Assembly: GCA_018268085.1 (NCBI GenBank)
Contig: JAFDXE010000002.1
Coordinates: forward strand, 62,001-126,000
Reading direction: 5' to 3'
Length of the DNA stretch: 64,000 nucleotides
DNA from: Bacteroidota bacterium
Lineage (GTDB): Bacteria; Bacteroidota; Bacteroidia; Chitinophagales; Chitinophagaceae
Shown here: positions 25,113 through 33,647 of the stretch, piece by piece
Layout of the letters: every line of letters starts with the position of its first letter
How positions within the stretch are numbered: the first letter of the stretch is position 1
Notes under the pieces: generated by a model
Told to the model about the DNA's origin: nothing
Database searches by the model: none
Seen by the model: only the letters and a program-made list of their open reading frames with translations
Made by a program: the position numbers and the translations under genes

Positions 25113-27008
25113 TCAGGCAGTCGTGGGTTCTTCTTCCACAAAATCCAATTCAACTCTTAAATTGTCGATAATGAAATCCTGCCGCTGTGGTGTGTTTTTT
25201 CCCATGTAATATTCAAGCAGGTTTTGGATGTGATCGCCTGTTTCCATGATCACCGGCGCCAGTTTAATATCGGGGCCAATAAACCTTGCGAATTCCTCCG
25301 GGCTGATCTCTCCCAATCCTTTAAACCTTGTGATCTCGGGTTTAGTGCCAAGTTTTTTCATGGCCGCCTGTTTTTCCTCATCATCATAACAATAAATTGT
25401 TTCCTGTTTGTTTCTCACCCTGAACAGCGGCGTTTCCAAAATGTACACATGCCCGTTCTTCACCAGGTCGGGAAAGAACTGCAGGAAGAATGTCATCAGC
25501 AACAACCGGATATGCATACCATCCACATCCGCATCGGTAGCAATTACAATATTGTTATACCGCAATCCTTCATATCCTTCTTCAATATTCAACGCATGCT
25601 GCAGCAAATTAAATTCTTCGTTCTCGTACACCACTTTTTTCGTAAGCCCGAAGCAATTAAGCGGCTTTCCCCTCAAACTAAACACCGCCTGTGTATTTAC
25701 ATTTCTCGATTTTGTAATAGATCCGCTGGCACTGTCTCCTTCCGTAATAAATATGGTACTCTCTTTTTGTTTCTCTACGATCATCTCCTTATCCTTGCCG
25801 CTGGGCTCATCGTTGTAATGGAACTTACAATCACGCAGTTTTTTATTGTGCAAATTTGCTTTCTTCGCTCTTTCATTTGCAAGCTTCTTGATACCGGCCA
25901 GTTCTTTTCGTTCCCGCTCATTTTGTTCTATACGGCGTTTTAAGGCATCTGCTGTAGTTGGGTTGCGGTGAAGAAAATTATCCAGTTCCTTTACCAGGAA
26001 ATCGCCTATGAAATTCTTCATGGTGGGGCCACCCTCATATACATTCAACGAACCAAGCTTCGTTTTTGTCTGGCTTTCAAAAACAGGTTCCTGCACCCGT
26101 ACCGCAATGGCTGCACAAATGCTTCCCCTGATATCTGCCGCATCATAATCCTTCTTAAAAAAATCACGGATTGTTTTGATGTATCCTTCCCTGAACGCCG
26201 CCAAATGCGTTCCTCCCTGTGTGGTAAACTGTCCGTTTACAAAACTGTAATAATCTTCCCCGTAAGCGTTACCGTGCGTTAAGGCTACTTCAATATCCTC
26301 TCCTTTTAAATGTATGATCGGGTAACGGATCTCATCCTCATTTGTTTTCCGTTGCAACAGGTCAAGCAAGCCATGCTTACTTACATATCTTTTGTCGTTC
26401 AGGTTCATCACCAGCCCTGCATTCAGGTAACAATAATTCCAGAACTGGTTATCGAGATGCTCCTGTACAAAATGAAAATTCTTAAAAATAGTCTCGTCGG
26501 GCACAAACGTTACCGATGTGCCATTTTCTTCTTTGGTAGCTGCTTCCTTGTATTCTTTTTTCAACAGGCCTTTTTCAAATTCCGCCGTTTTTTCTTTTCC
26601 CTCACGGTAAGCCGTAACCTTAAAGTAAGTACTCAATGCATTCACCGCTTTTGTACCCACCCCGTTCAATCCCACACTTTTCTGGAAAGCTTTGCTATCG
26701 TATTTCGCACCGGTGTTCATCTTACTAACCACATCTACTACTTTGCCCAACGGAATACCACGGCCATAATCTCTTACGGTAATTGTTTTACCATCAATGC
26801 GAACATCCACATGTTTACCATATCCCATCGTATGTTCATCAATACAGTTGTCGATCACTTCTTTCAGCAATACATAAATCCCATCGTCGGGGCTGCTCCC
26901 ATCTCCCAGTTTACCAATATACATCCCGGGGCGCAGGCGAATATGTTCCTGCCAGTCGAGGCTACGGATATTCGCTTCCGTATATTCAAATAAATTCTTC
27001 TCTGCCAT
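25113..27008 (-). CDS. parE: DNA topoisomerase IV subunit B
   Basis: A 631-residue GHKL ATPase subunit of topoisomerase IV. ATP-binding residues lie in [10 protein letters not shown] (Asn54), the DYGRGIPLG motif, and [18 protein letters not shown]; the transducer domain and the TOPRIM domain ([20 protein letters not shown]) follow. It decatenates daughter chromosomes together with ParC. The ATG at 27008 ([19 protein letters not shown]) matches the usual start; an in-frame ATG at 27044 would add 12 atypical residues. A well-matched promoter at 27169-27140 gives a leader of about 125 nt. It is the first gene of parE-DUF1835-parC. Confidence 0.93.
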   Translation of the reverse strand: MAEKNLFEYTEANIRSLDWQEHIRLRPGMYIGKLGDGSSPDDGIYVLLKEVIDNCIDEHTMGYGKHVDVRIDGKTITVRDYGRGIPLGKVVDVVSKMNTGAKYDSKAFQKSVGLNGVGTKAVNALSTYFKVTAYREGKEKTAEFEKGLLKKEYKEAATKEENGTSVTFVPDETIFKNFHFVQEHLDNQFWNYCYLNAGLVMNLNDKRYVSKHGLLDLLQRKTNEDEIRYPIIHLKGEDIEVALTHGNAYGEDYYSFVNGQFTTQGGTHLAAFREGYIKTIRDFFKKDYDAADIRGSICAAIAVRVQEPVFESQTKTKLGSLNVYEGGPTMKNFIGDFLVKELDNFLHRNPTTADALKRRIEQNERERKELAGIKKLANERAKKANLHNKKLRDCKFHYNDEPSGKDKEMIVEKQKESTIFITEGDSASGSITKSRNVNTQAVFSLRGKPLNCFGLTKKVVYENEEFNLLQHALNIEEGYEGLRYNNIVIATDADVDGMHIRLLLMTFFLQFFPDLVKNGHVYILETPLFRVRNKQETIYCYDDEEKQAAMKKLGTKPEITRFKGLGEISPEEFARFIGPDIKLAPVIMETGDHIQNLLEYYMGKNTPQRQDFIIDNLRVELDFVEEEPTTA

Positions 27009-27085
27009 AGTTTTTCTTTGGTTACAAACAGTTGAATTTCCCATCGGCGCCGGCTGCCCGCCCGGATGAAACCTTTCGAACGGGT

Positions 27086-27104
27086 GTCACTCACTTGTAC
27101 TTAT
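27086..27104 (-). repeat. 15-mer shared with the infC upstream region
   Basis: TCACTCACTTGTACT is also found at 9496-9510. Both copies stand in the 5' region of a minus-strand housekeeping gene, and in both a GC-rich dyad lies between the 15-mer and the gene (here CCCG...CGGG, about 27060-27083). Confidence 0.5.
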
Positions 27105-27139
27105 ATCGTTATGCAGTGAATACCATTACCAACGGGGCG

Positions 27140-27169
27140 CAAATGTACTAATGTTTTTAGTAAATGCAA
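27140..27169 (-). promoter_or_regulatory. Bacteroidota-type promoter of parE
   Basis: On the minus strand TTG (27169-27167), 19-bp spacer, TACATTTG (27147-27140): a full match to TTG-N19-TAnnTTTG. The predicted leader to parE is about 125 nt. The rest of the 27009-27338 gap has no gene. Confidence 0.7.
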
Positions 27170-27338
27170 TTGCGACAAATATAGTTCATGCCTGTTGTAG
27201 AAATTGTTGGTGGTTTTAAACAAGATGTTGATAAGTGGTTGTCGCATGGAATTGATCACAATTTCTTACCCTTTAAACATCTTCAAATTGTATTTTTCTC
27301 AATGGAAAATAAATATCTTACCAGTTAAACTGACTGAT

Positions 27339-29069
27339 ATGAATAAAAAAATACTTTTAATTGAAGCAGTTCTTGCACTGGTCATTGTATTGGGTTTCAG
27401 GGAAGCCAGGTTGCATAACAACAATCAGACTTTTACTTCAGCAACGCCTTCCAGGGAAAAGCTGTACGCCAACCGGTTTATGATCGGCTGTTCTCCCGAT
27501 TGGAACCTGTTGAATGCAGACAGCCTCGGCCGTACCATGGTTCCGCTGCCCGGCTGGGGAAATTATACCTGGCCTATAGAATCCAATAACGACAGCGCCC
27601 GTTTCTATTTCAACCAGGGTATCAACATGTATTATGCCTTTCACATCATCGAGTCGCTGGCGTCGTTTAAAAAAGCATCGCAATTCGATTCTGCCAATGC
27701 CATGTTGTATTGGGCGCAGGCACTTGCTTACGGACCAAACATCAACGATGTTTCCTATGCAGCCGCTCCCGATGCCCTCGCCGCCACACAAAAAGCCGTT
27801 TATTATTCTTCAAAAAATACTCCGAAAGAAAAAGCATTGATTGAAGCGATGCGTGTACGATACACAAGTGATACGACTGTTTCAAGAACGGATCTCAATG
27901 AAAAATATGCCGCAGCAATGCTACAGGTATTGAAACAATTTCCCAACGATGCTGATGTTCATGCGTTATATGCCGACGCCCGCATGCTGCAGCATCCCTG
28001 GGAATACTGGGAACACAACGGCAATCCAAAAGCATGGACACCTGAAATACTCAGTGTTCTTGAAAAGGCACTTACCCTTTCACCCATGCACCCGGGCCTT
28101 AATCATTATTACATTCACATGTGTGAGGCATCGCTACATCCCGAAAAAGCAACAGCCAGTGCAGAACGACTGGAACACCTGATGCCCGACGTTTCGCACA
28201 TGGTACACATGCCTTCGCACATTTATATACGCACCGGCAAATACGCAAAAGGAATAGCGGTGAACAATAGTTCTATCAATGGGTACAGATCTTATCTTAG
28301 TTTATATCCAGATGTGGCAGGCAACGATGGTTTGTACCTCGTACACAACCTGCATTTAAAAACGGCCTGCGCCATGCTCATGCCCGATTATACCAAAGCA
28401 CTGGAAGCTGCAAGTGAATGCGCCACTTCATTTGATACATCTTATTTATCGTTGCCACAACCTATAGGAAATTTTATCCAGTACGTGTATGCGGCACCGT
28501 TAATGGTTCAGGTGCAATACGAAAAATGGGATGAGATTCTGTCAACGAAAGATCATCCCGAACAATTCGCCTTTGTACATGCTTTTTCAAAATGGAGCAA
28601 GGGAATGGCTTATGCTGCAAAAGGCAATATGAATGAAGCAACAAAAGAACTGGAAGCATTGAGAAAGATCATGAAGCATCCCGACATGCAGGTGTTGAAT
28701 TATCCTTTTAATAAAGCTGTTGATCAAATGACCGTGGGCGAAAAAATTCTATGCGGAATGATTGCCGAAAAAGAAAATAAGCTGAAAGAGGCTATTGGCT
28801 TTTTAACCCAGGCAGTAACATTGGAGGATGCGCTTGTGTACCAGGAACCGAGAGACTGGCTCAATGATGCCAGAATATATCTTGCCAAAGCTTACATCAG
28901 CAATGGCGATTATGTAAATGCGGAAAAAGTTATCCGGAAAAGTTTGGAGATCAGTCCACGCAATTACCCCGCTTTGCTGGTATTAAAAAAATTGTATGCA
29001 ACACAAAAAGGCAAAGCGGACTTGCTGCAAAAAACAGAAAGGGAGATAAAAGAATATTATCCTCAGTAA
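27339..29069 (+). CDS. TPR repeat protein, exported or membrane-anchored
   Basis: A 576-residue protein with an N-terminal hydrophobic signal or anchor (residues 4-20), followed by tetratricopeptide-like helical repeats across most of its length. It is unusually rich in conserved His/Met motifs: NHYYIHMCEASLHP, then VSHMVHMPSHIYIRTGKYAKG around residues 280-310. I recognise it as a widespread conserved TPR family, but no function is established that I can name. The ATG at 27339 is chosen because it begins a proper signal sequence; the frame is open to 27204. The downstream SDR gene is 37 bp away on the same strand. Confidence 0.8.
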   Translation: MNKKILLIEAVLALVIVLGFREARLHNNNQTFTSATPSREKLYANRFMIGCSPDWNLLNADSLGRTMVPLPGWGNYTWPIESNNDSARFYFNQGINMYYAFHIIESLASFKKASQFDSANAMLYWAQALAYGPNINDVSYAAAPDALAATQKAVYYSSKNTPKEKALIEAMRVRYTSDTTVSRTDLNEKYAAAMLQVLKQFPNDADVHALYADARMLQHPWEYWEHNGNPKAWTPEILSVLEKALTLSPMHPGLNHYYIHMCEASLHPEKATASAERLEHLMPDVSHMVHMPSHIYIRTGKYAKGIAVNNSSINGYRSYLSLYPDVAGNDGLYLVHNLHLKTACAMLMPDYTKALEAASECATSFDTSYLSLPQPIGNFIQYVYAAPLMVQVQYEKWDEILSTKDHPEQFAFVHAFSKWSKGMAYAAKGNMNEATKELEALRKIMKHPDMQVLNYPFNKAVDQMTVGEKILCGMIAEKENKLKEAIGFLTQAVTLEDALVYQEPRDWLNDARIYLAKAYISNGDYVNAEKVIRKSLEISPRNYPALLVLKKLYATQKGKADLLQKTEREIKEYYPQ

Positions 29070-29080
29070 CGAATAGCCAG

Positions 29081-29088
29081 TACATTTG
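29081..29088 (+). promoter_or_regulatory. Putative -7 element of the SDR gene
   Basis: TACATTTG, an exact TAnnTTTG match, 18 bp before the first ATG. No -33 TTG at the right spacing. Confidence 0.35.
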
Positions 29089-29106
29089 CTTTTCCATTAA
29101 AATTGA

Positions 29107-29904
29107 ATGCACAGTATGAATCTTGATCTTACAGGTAAAACCGCCATTGTTTGCGGAAGTACACAGGGACTTGGTCTTGCATCCGCCATTGAATTATCAT
29201 TGCTCGGTGCCAACGTGGTGTTGATGGCAAGGAATGAAGAGAAATTAAAATCAGTTATCGGCAGCCTGGATACGGCAAAAGCGCAACAGCACAGTTACCT
29301 TGTGGCCGACTTCACTGATGTAAACAATGTGATTGCTGCGGTAAATTCTTTTCTCAACAATGGCAACACCGCTCATATACTGGTGAACAATACAGGCGGC
29401 CCTGCAGGCGGATCTGTAATGAATGCTACCATTGATGAATTCAGCCAGGCATTTAACAACCATCTTATCTGCAACCATGTATTGGCGAAGGCGCTGGTTC
29501 CGGGAATGAAAGCGGCAGGTTTTGGCAGGATCATCAACATTATTTCTACTTCTGTAAAACAACCCATCGTTGGATTGGCAGTAAGCAACACCATTCGGGG
29601 TGCAGTGGCCAGTTGGAGTAAAACGCTGGCAACCGAGGTAGCCCCGTTCGGCATAACAGTAAATAATGTGCTACCCGGTTTTACAAAAACAGTGCGTGCA
29701 GATTATATCGTACAAAAAAGAGCAAAAGACTCAGGCAAATCCGAAGAGCAGGTGATGAAAGAACTGGAAGCAGAAATACCTGTTGGCAGAATCGGAAGGC
29801 CGGAAGAGTTTGGTGCTACCGTTGCATTTTTGTGTTCGCCTTCTGCGGCGTATATCACTGGGATTAATTTGCCGGTGGATGGAGGAAGGTTGAGTTGTTT
29901 GTAA
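29107..29904 (+). CDS. Atypical short-chain dehydrogenase/reductase
   Basis: A 265-residue Rossmann-fold SDR with nucleotide-binding CGSTQGLGLA (16-25), LVNNTGGPAGG (NNAG-equivalent, 92-102), and C-terminal INLPVDGGRLS. The catalytic YxxxK is absent from its usual place: Ser147 is followed by SNTIRGAV (160-167), where Tyr-x-x-x-Lys would sit. The only YxxxK in the protein (Y200-K204) lies after the VNNVLPG segment and cannot be catalytic by position. It resembles the BKR-like SDR group with an incomplete tetrad. A second in-frame ATG at 29116 is an equally good start. Substrate unknown. Confidence 0.85.
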   Translation: MHSMNLDLTGKTAIVCGSTQGLGLASAIELSLLGANVVLMARNEEKLKSVIGSLDTAKAQQHSYLVADFTDVNNVIAAVNSFLNNGNTAHILVNNTGGPAGGSVMNATIDEFSQAFNNHLICNHVLAKALVPGMKAAGFGRIINIISTSVKQPIVGLAVSNTIRGAVASWSKTLATEVAPFGITVNNVLPGFTKTVRADYIVQKRAKDSGKSEEQVMKELEAEIPVGRIGRPEEFGATVAFLCSPSAAYITGINLPVDGGRLSCL

Positions 29905-30081
29905 GATATAGATTCAATTGCTAACGAATAAATTTCACTTACGAATTTAAAATAGGGCGTGGTACGGTTTAGTTTGATTGAAAACTGACGCTTTTGGGTA
30001 GATATTTCCAAAGCAGTTGTGCCATATTGTGACGGTTCTTATATGCACCTGTAAAGTAAAATATTATAATTAAAGGGTAAA

Positions 30082-30501
30082 TCAGGGATCTACAAAAATA
30101 TCCCAACAGTTTAACTTTGCGTTCCAGGAAAAAAAATACCTATATCCCGAATACAAATAATAATTTACTGATTTAACTTGAGAGATGATGTTGATATAAA
30201 GACCTTGAATAGTAAAAGTACTTTGATAACCATTAAGAATACTTTGATTAGTCCAACTTTGATTGTCGGTCGAAGTCTGATAAAAAATGGTGTTCCCTGT
30301 AGAATTAGTAATCAGAATTTTTCCGAACAATTCAGATCTAGGTGAATATTCAAATTTTTTTGGAATCTGCGATTTGTCTCTGCCTTCCTGTGTAAAATTC
30401 GGAAGTTCACGATGGATTTCAGCCTCTCTATCTAATTGGCAATAGCCAATGATTGGCAAAACAAACGTCAATGCCAACAGTATTAATTTACGATTCAGCA
30501 T
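30082..30501 (-). CDS. Secreted hypothetical protein
   Basis: A 139-residue protein with a clear signal peptide (residues 1-21, cleaved after GYC) and a mature beta-rich region with many Tyr/Ser/Asn (ITNSTGNTIFYQTSTDNQSW ... YYLYSGYRYFFSW). I recognise no family. Its start overlaps the end of the upstream gene by 14 bp, so the two are translationally linked. The 177 bp between it and the SDR gene contain nothing recognisable. Confidence 0.65.
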   Translation of the reverse strand: MLNRKLILLALTFVLPIIGYCQLDREAEIHRELPNFTQEGRDKSQIPKKFEYSPRSELFGKILITNSTGNTIFYQTSTDNQSWTNQSILNGYQSTFTIQGLYINIISQVKSVNYYLYSGYRYFFSWNAKLNCWDIFVDP

Positions 30502-30982
30502 TTGAATTTTTATTTGAAGCTTTCCCTAATAAATAACCTGCAACTGTTCCAAATAAACCAATGGCCGGAGCAATTTGATTATTATCATATCCTGCTGTAA
30601 TCAAAAATAAAGTAGCAGTAATAATTAGCGTTACCAGAATAAATTTTACAAGTAGGTCTTCCGAAATGGCCTTCCCTTTTATCAATATAATTTCTAGGAT
30701 TATAAGAAAAATTCCAAAGCCTAATACTCCCAATGATAATCCAAACTCGTAAGAACTCATTAGAGAAGTTTTAGAGGGAAGCTGTGCATTGATTTTTTCA
30801 GAAAATCCACTGATGGATGAATTTTGAGGAGGAAGGTTAATCATGCTATCCTGAACAGGATGTGTTTGTAATAAACCTTTTACTTCAATAGACCTGGAAG
30901 TGTCGTTTGTTTTCTTATTGGATGTTTGTCCCAATGATGGATAAAAGCAAAATGCAAACAGCCATAAAATCAATAATCTCAT
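30488..30982 (-). CDS. Hypothetical membrane protein with signal peptide
   Basis: A 164-residue protein: signal peptide (1-18), a polar Ser/Thr/Asn-rich segment (~19-75), then three hydrophobic helices (~80-98, 110-130, 138-156) and a short Lys/Asn/Ser tail. No family recognised. It overlaps the following secreted hypothetical by 14 bp, suggesting a two-gene unit in which both products enter the envelope. Confidence 0.65.
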   Translation of the reverse strand: MRLLILWLFAFCFYPSLGQTSNKKTNDTSRSIEVKGLLQTHPVQDSMINLPPQNSSISGFSEKINAQLPSKTSLMSSYEFGLSLGVLGFGIFLIILEIILIKGKAISEDLLVKFILVTLIITATLFLITAGYDNNQIAPAIGLFGTVAGYLLGKASNKNSNAES

Positions 30983-31229
30983 ATGGATTAATTTTTTATT
31001 TTACCATTAACAAAATTTGTAAAAAATAAAAATTAAAAAAAGGAGAAAATAACTGTTTTTCATACAGTGTTTTCACCTTTTAATTGATTATAGAGAGCTA
31101 TTGAAGAAAGATCAATGTTGTTTTTCAGATGGGAACATTCTATGTGTGTACCCGGTATCATTTTAGAAGTGCCAAATGTAGCAGGGACAGGCTATCTGCA
31201 ACCGCTATGTATCTGGTCCTTTTTCAATT

Positions 31230-31682
31230 CTACAAAGCAAACTGGCGCAAGTGATGATCCATGTGTTTAAAGGCTGCAATGCCCCATTGACGGGTAGAAA
31301 TATTTCCAAAAGCAGGATGCGTTAGCGTTAGTTCTTTTGTATTCAAAGGAAACTTTTCTATGAGGCGGATAAATTCCTTTTTTTGAAGGTCAAATTGCGA
31401 GGCATCTACTTTACCTTTTGTAATATGTACCGGTTCACTTGCTAAACCTTTTTTAAAGCCGGGCGCAATATATAGTGCAAGTATTCTAAGTAAATATTGT
31501 TTAACGGTGGTTTTATCTTTTCCTCTGCCTTCTTCCAGGATTTGTTTGTTACAGGAATTGCAATGGGCCAGCATTTCAACAGCGTTCATGTTGCCCCATA
31601 AAGCTTTTTGGTTTACTGTTAGTTTCTCCACACGGGAAATGATGGAGGCCGCCGCTTGCTTGTTTAATAAATTTTTCTTCAT
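31230..31682 (-). CDS. DUF1569 family protein (DinB-like fold)
   Basis: A 150-residue protein matching DUF1569, a branch of the DinB/YfiT-like four-helix bundle. It shows the conserved LWGNMNAVEMLAHCNSC segment and the C-terminal metal-ligand pattern FKHMDHHLRQF, with His residues placed to bind one divalent metal. The enzymatic role of this branch is not established; relatives are thiol-dependent S-transferases. The ATG at 31682 (MKKNLLNKQ) is preferred over the ORF start at 31703, which lies 13 bp from the upstream gene's stop. Confidence 0.78.
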   Translation of the reverse strand: MKKNLLNKQAAASIISRVEKLTVNQKALWGNMNAVEMLAHCNSCNKQILEEGRGKDKTTVKQYLLRILALYIAPGFKKGLASEPVHITKGKVDASQFDLQKKEFIRLIEKFPLNTKELTLTHPAFGNISTRQWGIAAFKHMDHHLRQFAL

Positions 31683-31716
31683 AGAAATGTAATTTACCTG
31701 CAACGGAGATAATAAG

Positions 31717-32190
31717 CTACTTTACCCGCTCCAGTGTTAATTCAAATTCATCCCCAAATGCACTCGACATACTCAATATTAGTTCATCACGCAAACATTT
31801 ATATTTAAAACGATGAGGTTTCCGGTTTTCACCGCTGCCATACAGCACTTCCACCGTATGCGTACCTGTATCTATTGTATAGCTGCCACTAACTCTTATC
31901 ATACCCGACCTGGTTTCCTGGTAATGAAATGAATCATCAAAAGAAAAATAATAGTCTTCGTATTGATAAACAAACATAGATAACATCTCTACCGTTATTG
32001 CACTGTCTTTTTTTCCTACCAGTGAATCCTGCAATTTTTTGGTAATAGCCATCGAATCTGTTTTGTAATTGTAATACACACCGTCATCCACCGCAACGAT
32101 TTTCCATTTTCCTAAAATGGGATTAGAAGTTTGCGCCTCTGTATGAAGGGCCCAAACAAGTACAGCTAATATGAATAATAGTTGCCGCAT
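31717..32190 (-). CDS. Secreted lipocalin-like protein
   Basis: A 157-residue secreted protein: signal peptide (1-19), then a lipocalin-like beta barrel beginning NPILGKWKIVAVDDGVYYNY and ending KCLRDELILSMSSAFGDEFELTLERV. The GKW near the N-terminus and the SGSYTID strand are typical of Bacteroidota lipocalin-like domains. Ligand unknown. It stands 35 bp upstream of the DUF1569 gene on the same strand, and the pair may be co-transcribed. Confidence 0.65.
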   Translation of the reverse strand: MRQLLFILAVLVWALHTEAQTSNPILGKWKIVAVDDGVYYNYKTDSMAITKKLQDSLVGKKDSAITVEMLSMFVYQYEDYYFSFDDSFHYQETRSGMIRVSGSYTIDTGTHTVEVLYGSGENRKPHRFKYKCLRDELILSMSSAFGDEFELTLERVK

Positions 32191-32261
32191 ATTTTACAAT
32201 GATGTATTTGAATTGTTTAATCGCTTATGTTATACGCAGTGCCTTCCCCATTTATTATCCT

Positions 32262-32591
32262 TTAGCGTTTTTGTTTAGTGTAATAAACTACTCCATCGCC
32301 GTTTTCCAACACTAATGTATCAGCGTTCAACTTCAATATTTCACACACCATAAAAACAGCATTTTGTGACGACACAGTAATAATATCTTTCTTAACCTTG
32401 TAGGATAACTGATAGGAATTACGACCAGTAGAATCTGTTCTTATAATATAGAAATGAGTGCTATCGAAGTAAATGCCTGGCAAATTATAAGTTAACGACT
32501 TCCATTCTCCAAATAGCCTTATGTCTCCATGAAATTTCCTGGAACATGAAATGAATAATATCAAACTACAGACGTAAAATAAATATTTCAT
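32262..32591 (-). CDS. Small lipoprotein, lipocalin-like
   Basis: A 109-residue lipoprotein: hydrophobic core followed by the lipobox ILFISC (Cys16), and a short beta-rich domain (LFGEWKSLTYNLPGIYFDSTHF ... VLENGDGVVYYTKQ). The GEW near the start and strand pattern resemble a truncated lipocalin-like domain, comparable to the adjacent gene at 31717-32190. Function unknown. Confidence 0.65.
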   Translation of the reverse strand: MKYLFYVCSLILFISCSRKFHGDIRLFGEWKSLTYNLPGIYFDSTHFYIIRTDSTGRNSYQLSYKVKKDIITVSSQNAVFMVCEILKLNADTLVLENGDGVVYYTKQKR

Positions 32592-32905
32592 AAATTTTGA
32601 TTAACTATTCAAATGGAAATTGCGTACAACGTCCGGAGCTTGCTGCAGGTAGAAATTACCAGTGCATCTGCCCGGGCCGTTAACACATTAAAGAAACGAA
32701 ATTTTTATGATACGCCGGTGAAAGACCACCCGAATGAATCCAGTTAAAACTGCCGTAGGACTTTCTGCGTAGCAAAAAGCTGCAGCGGATTATAAAAAGT
32801 CAGGCCGATTGACTAAAGTTGATTAAATATTTGCTGTTGGAGATTGATTGCCAGGTAACACATGTGGCAAATGTTTTATTGTACGCAGGTATAGCGTTTA
32901 AAAAA
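32592..32905. other. 314-bp gap with one doubtful micro-ORF
   Basis: The only reading frame worth noting is plus-strand 32613-32747, 44 codons (MEIAYNVRSLLQVEITSAS..., ending NESS). It has no recognisable family and no promoter; it could be a gene remnant. Nothing else is seen. Confidence 0.3.
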
Positions 32906-33346
32906 CTAATGAAGACTTATAACTTTTGCAATTGTCCATTTGCCATTATTCTCCTGCCAAAGAATCACAAACTTGCTTGGGTGTGCTGTATCATTCTTTT
33001 CCTGGTTATTGTGGAAAATGTGAGAACCTAGTTCAACGGCTCCGTAACCGGGAATGGCAGAGACTTCAAGGCTTCCTTTAACAAGCTCACGGGTTACTTT
33101 ACCACAGATGTATTTTTTAGTGTTTGCAATTATGTCCGTTTTTGAAGTGCTTAATCCGCTTTTGTCGTGATAAAATTCTATGCTGTCTGAGTAAAAGTCC
33201 ATCTGTGTTTTTATATCACAGGTATTATAGGCATTAAAAAAAACACTATCCAAACTTGCAATGGTTTCATAAATTTTGGTATTCTGACCAAAACAAATAG
33301 TACTGCTGAAGAAAGTGAGCATTAATAGTACGAGATATCGAGTCAT
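32906..33346 (-). CDS. Secreted NTF2-like (DUF4440/SnoaL-type) protein
   Basis: A 146-residue secreted protein: signal peptide (1-20, ICFGQ), then an NTF2-like cone fold with ETIASLDSVFFNAYNTCDIKTQMDFYSDSIEFYHDKSG and the terminal strand FVILWQENNGKWTIAKVISLH. Such DUF4440-type domains serve as small-molecule enzymes or binding modules; the activity here is unknown. The ATG at 33346 starts the signal peptide; the frame extends to 33397 without a signal sequence. Confidence 0.75.
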   Translation of the reverse strand: MTRYLVLLMLTFFSSTICFGQNTKIYETIASLDSVFFNAYNTCDIKTQMDFYSDSIEFYHDKSGLSTSKTDIIANTKKYICGKVTRELVKGSLEVSAIPGYGAVELGSHIFHNNQEKNDTAHPSKFVILWQENNGKWTIAKVISLH

Positions 33347-33647
33347 GATTTTTTTTGTTTGCGTTATACAATTTTTCTTGTAACATAATCCTTTCAATGT
33401 ACAGCATTCTCCTCAGCCACCACCGCATTAGCGCAATCTATTTGTCACTTTACGCACAACTTCTAAATCAGATCAATAAAAATAAGTTTCTGTTATCAAA
33501 CAACAAAAGCAGGGATTAATGGGGAAAATTGGTATTTATCCATTGGCGGTAATCAGAAAAATATCCGGTACGGCAACATAATTAAGCAAGATAAAAATCA
33601 TGAACATATTCCATCTCCTCCTCCATCATCATTCACCTGTACATCCA

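Noticed and set aside
25224..26993. Plus-strand frames across parE
   Set aside because: They are antisense shadows of parE with unusual Phe/His/Cys-rich composition.
32613..32747. 44-codon frame as a real gene
   Set aside because: No promoter, family or neighbour linkage; kept only as a note in the gap description.
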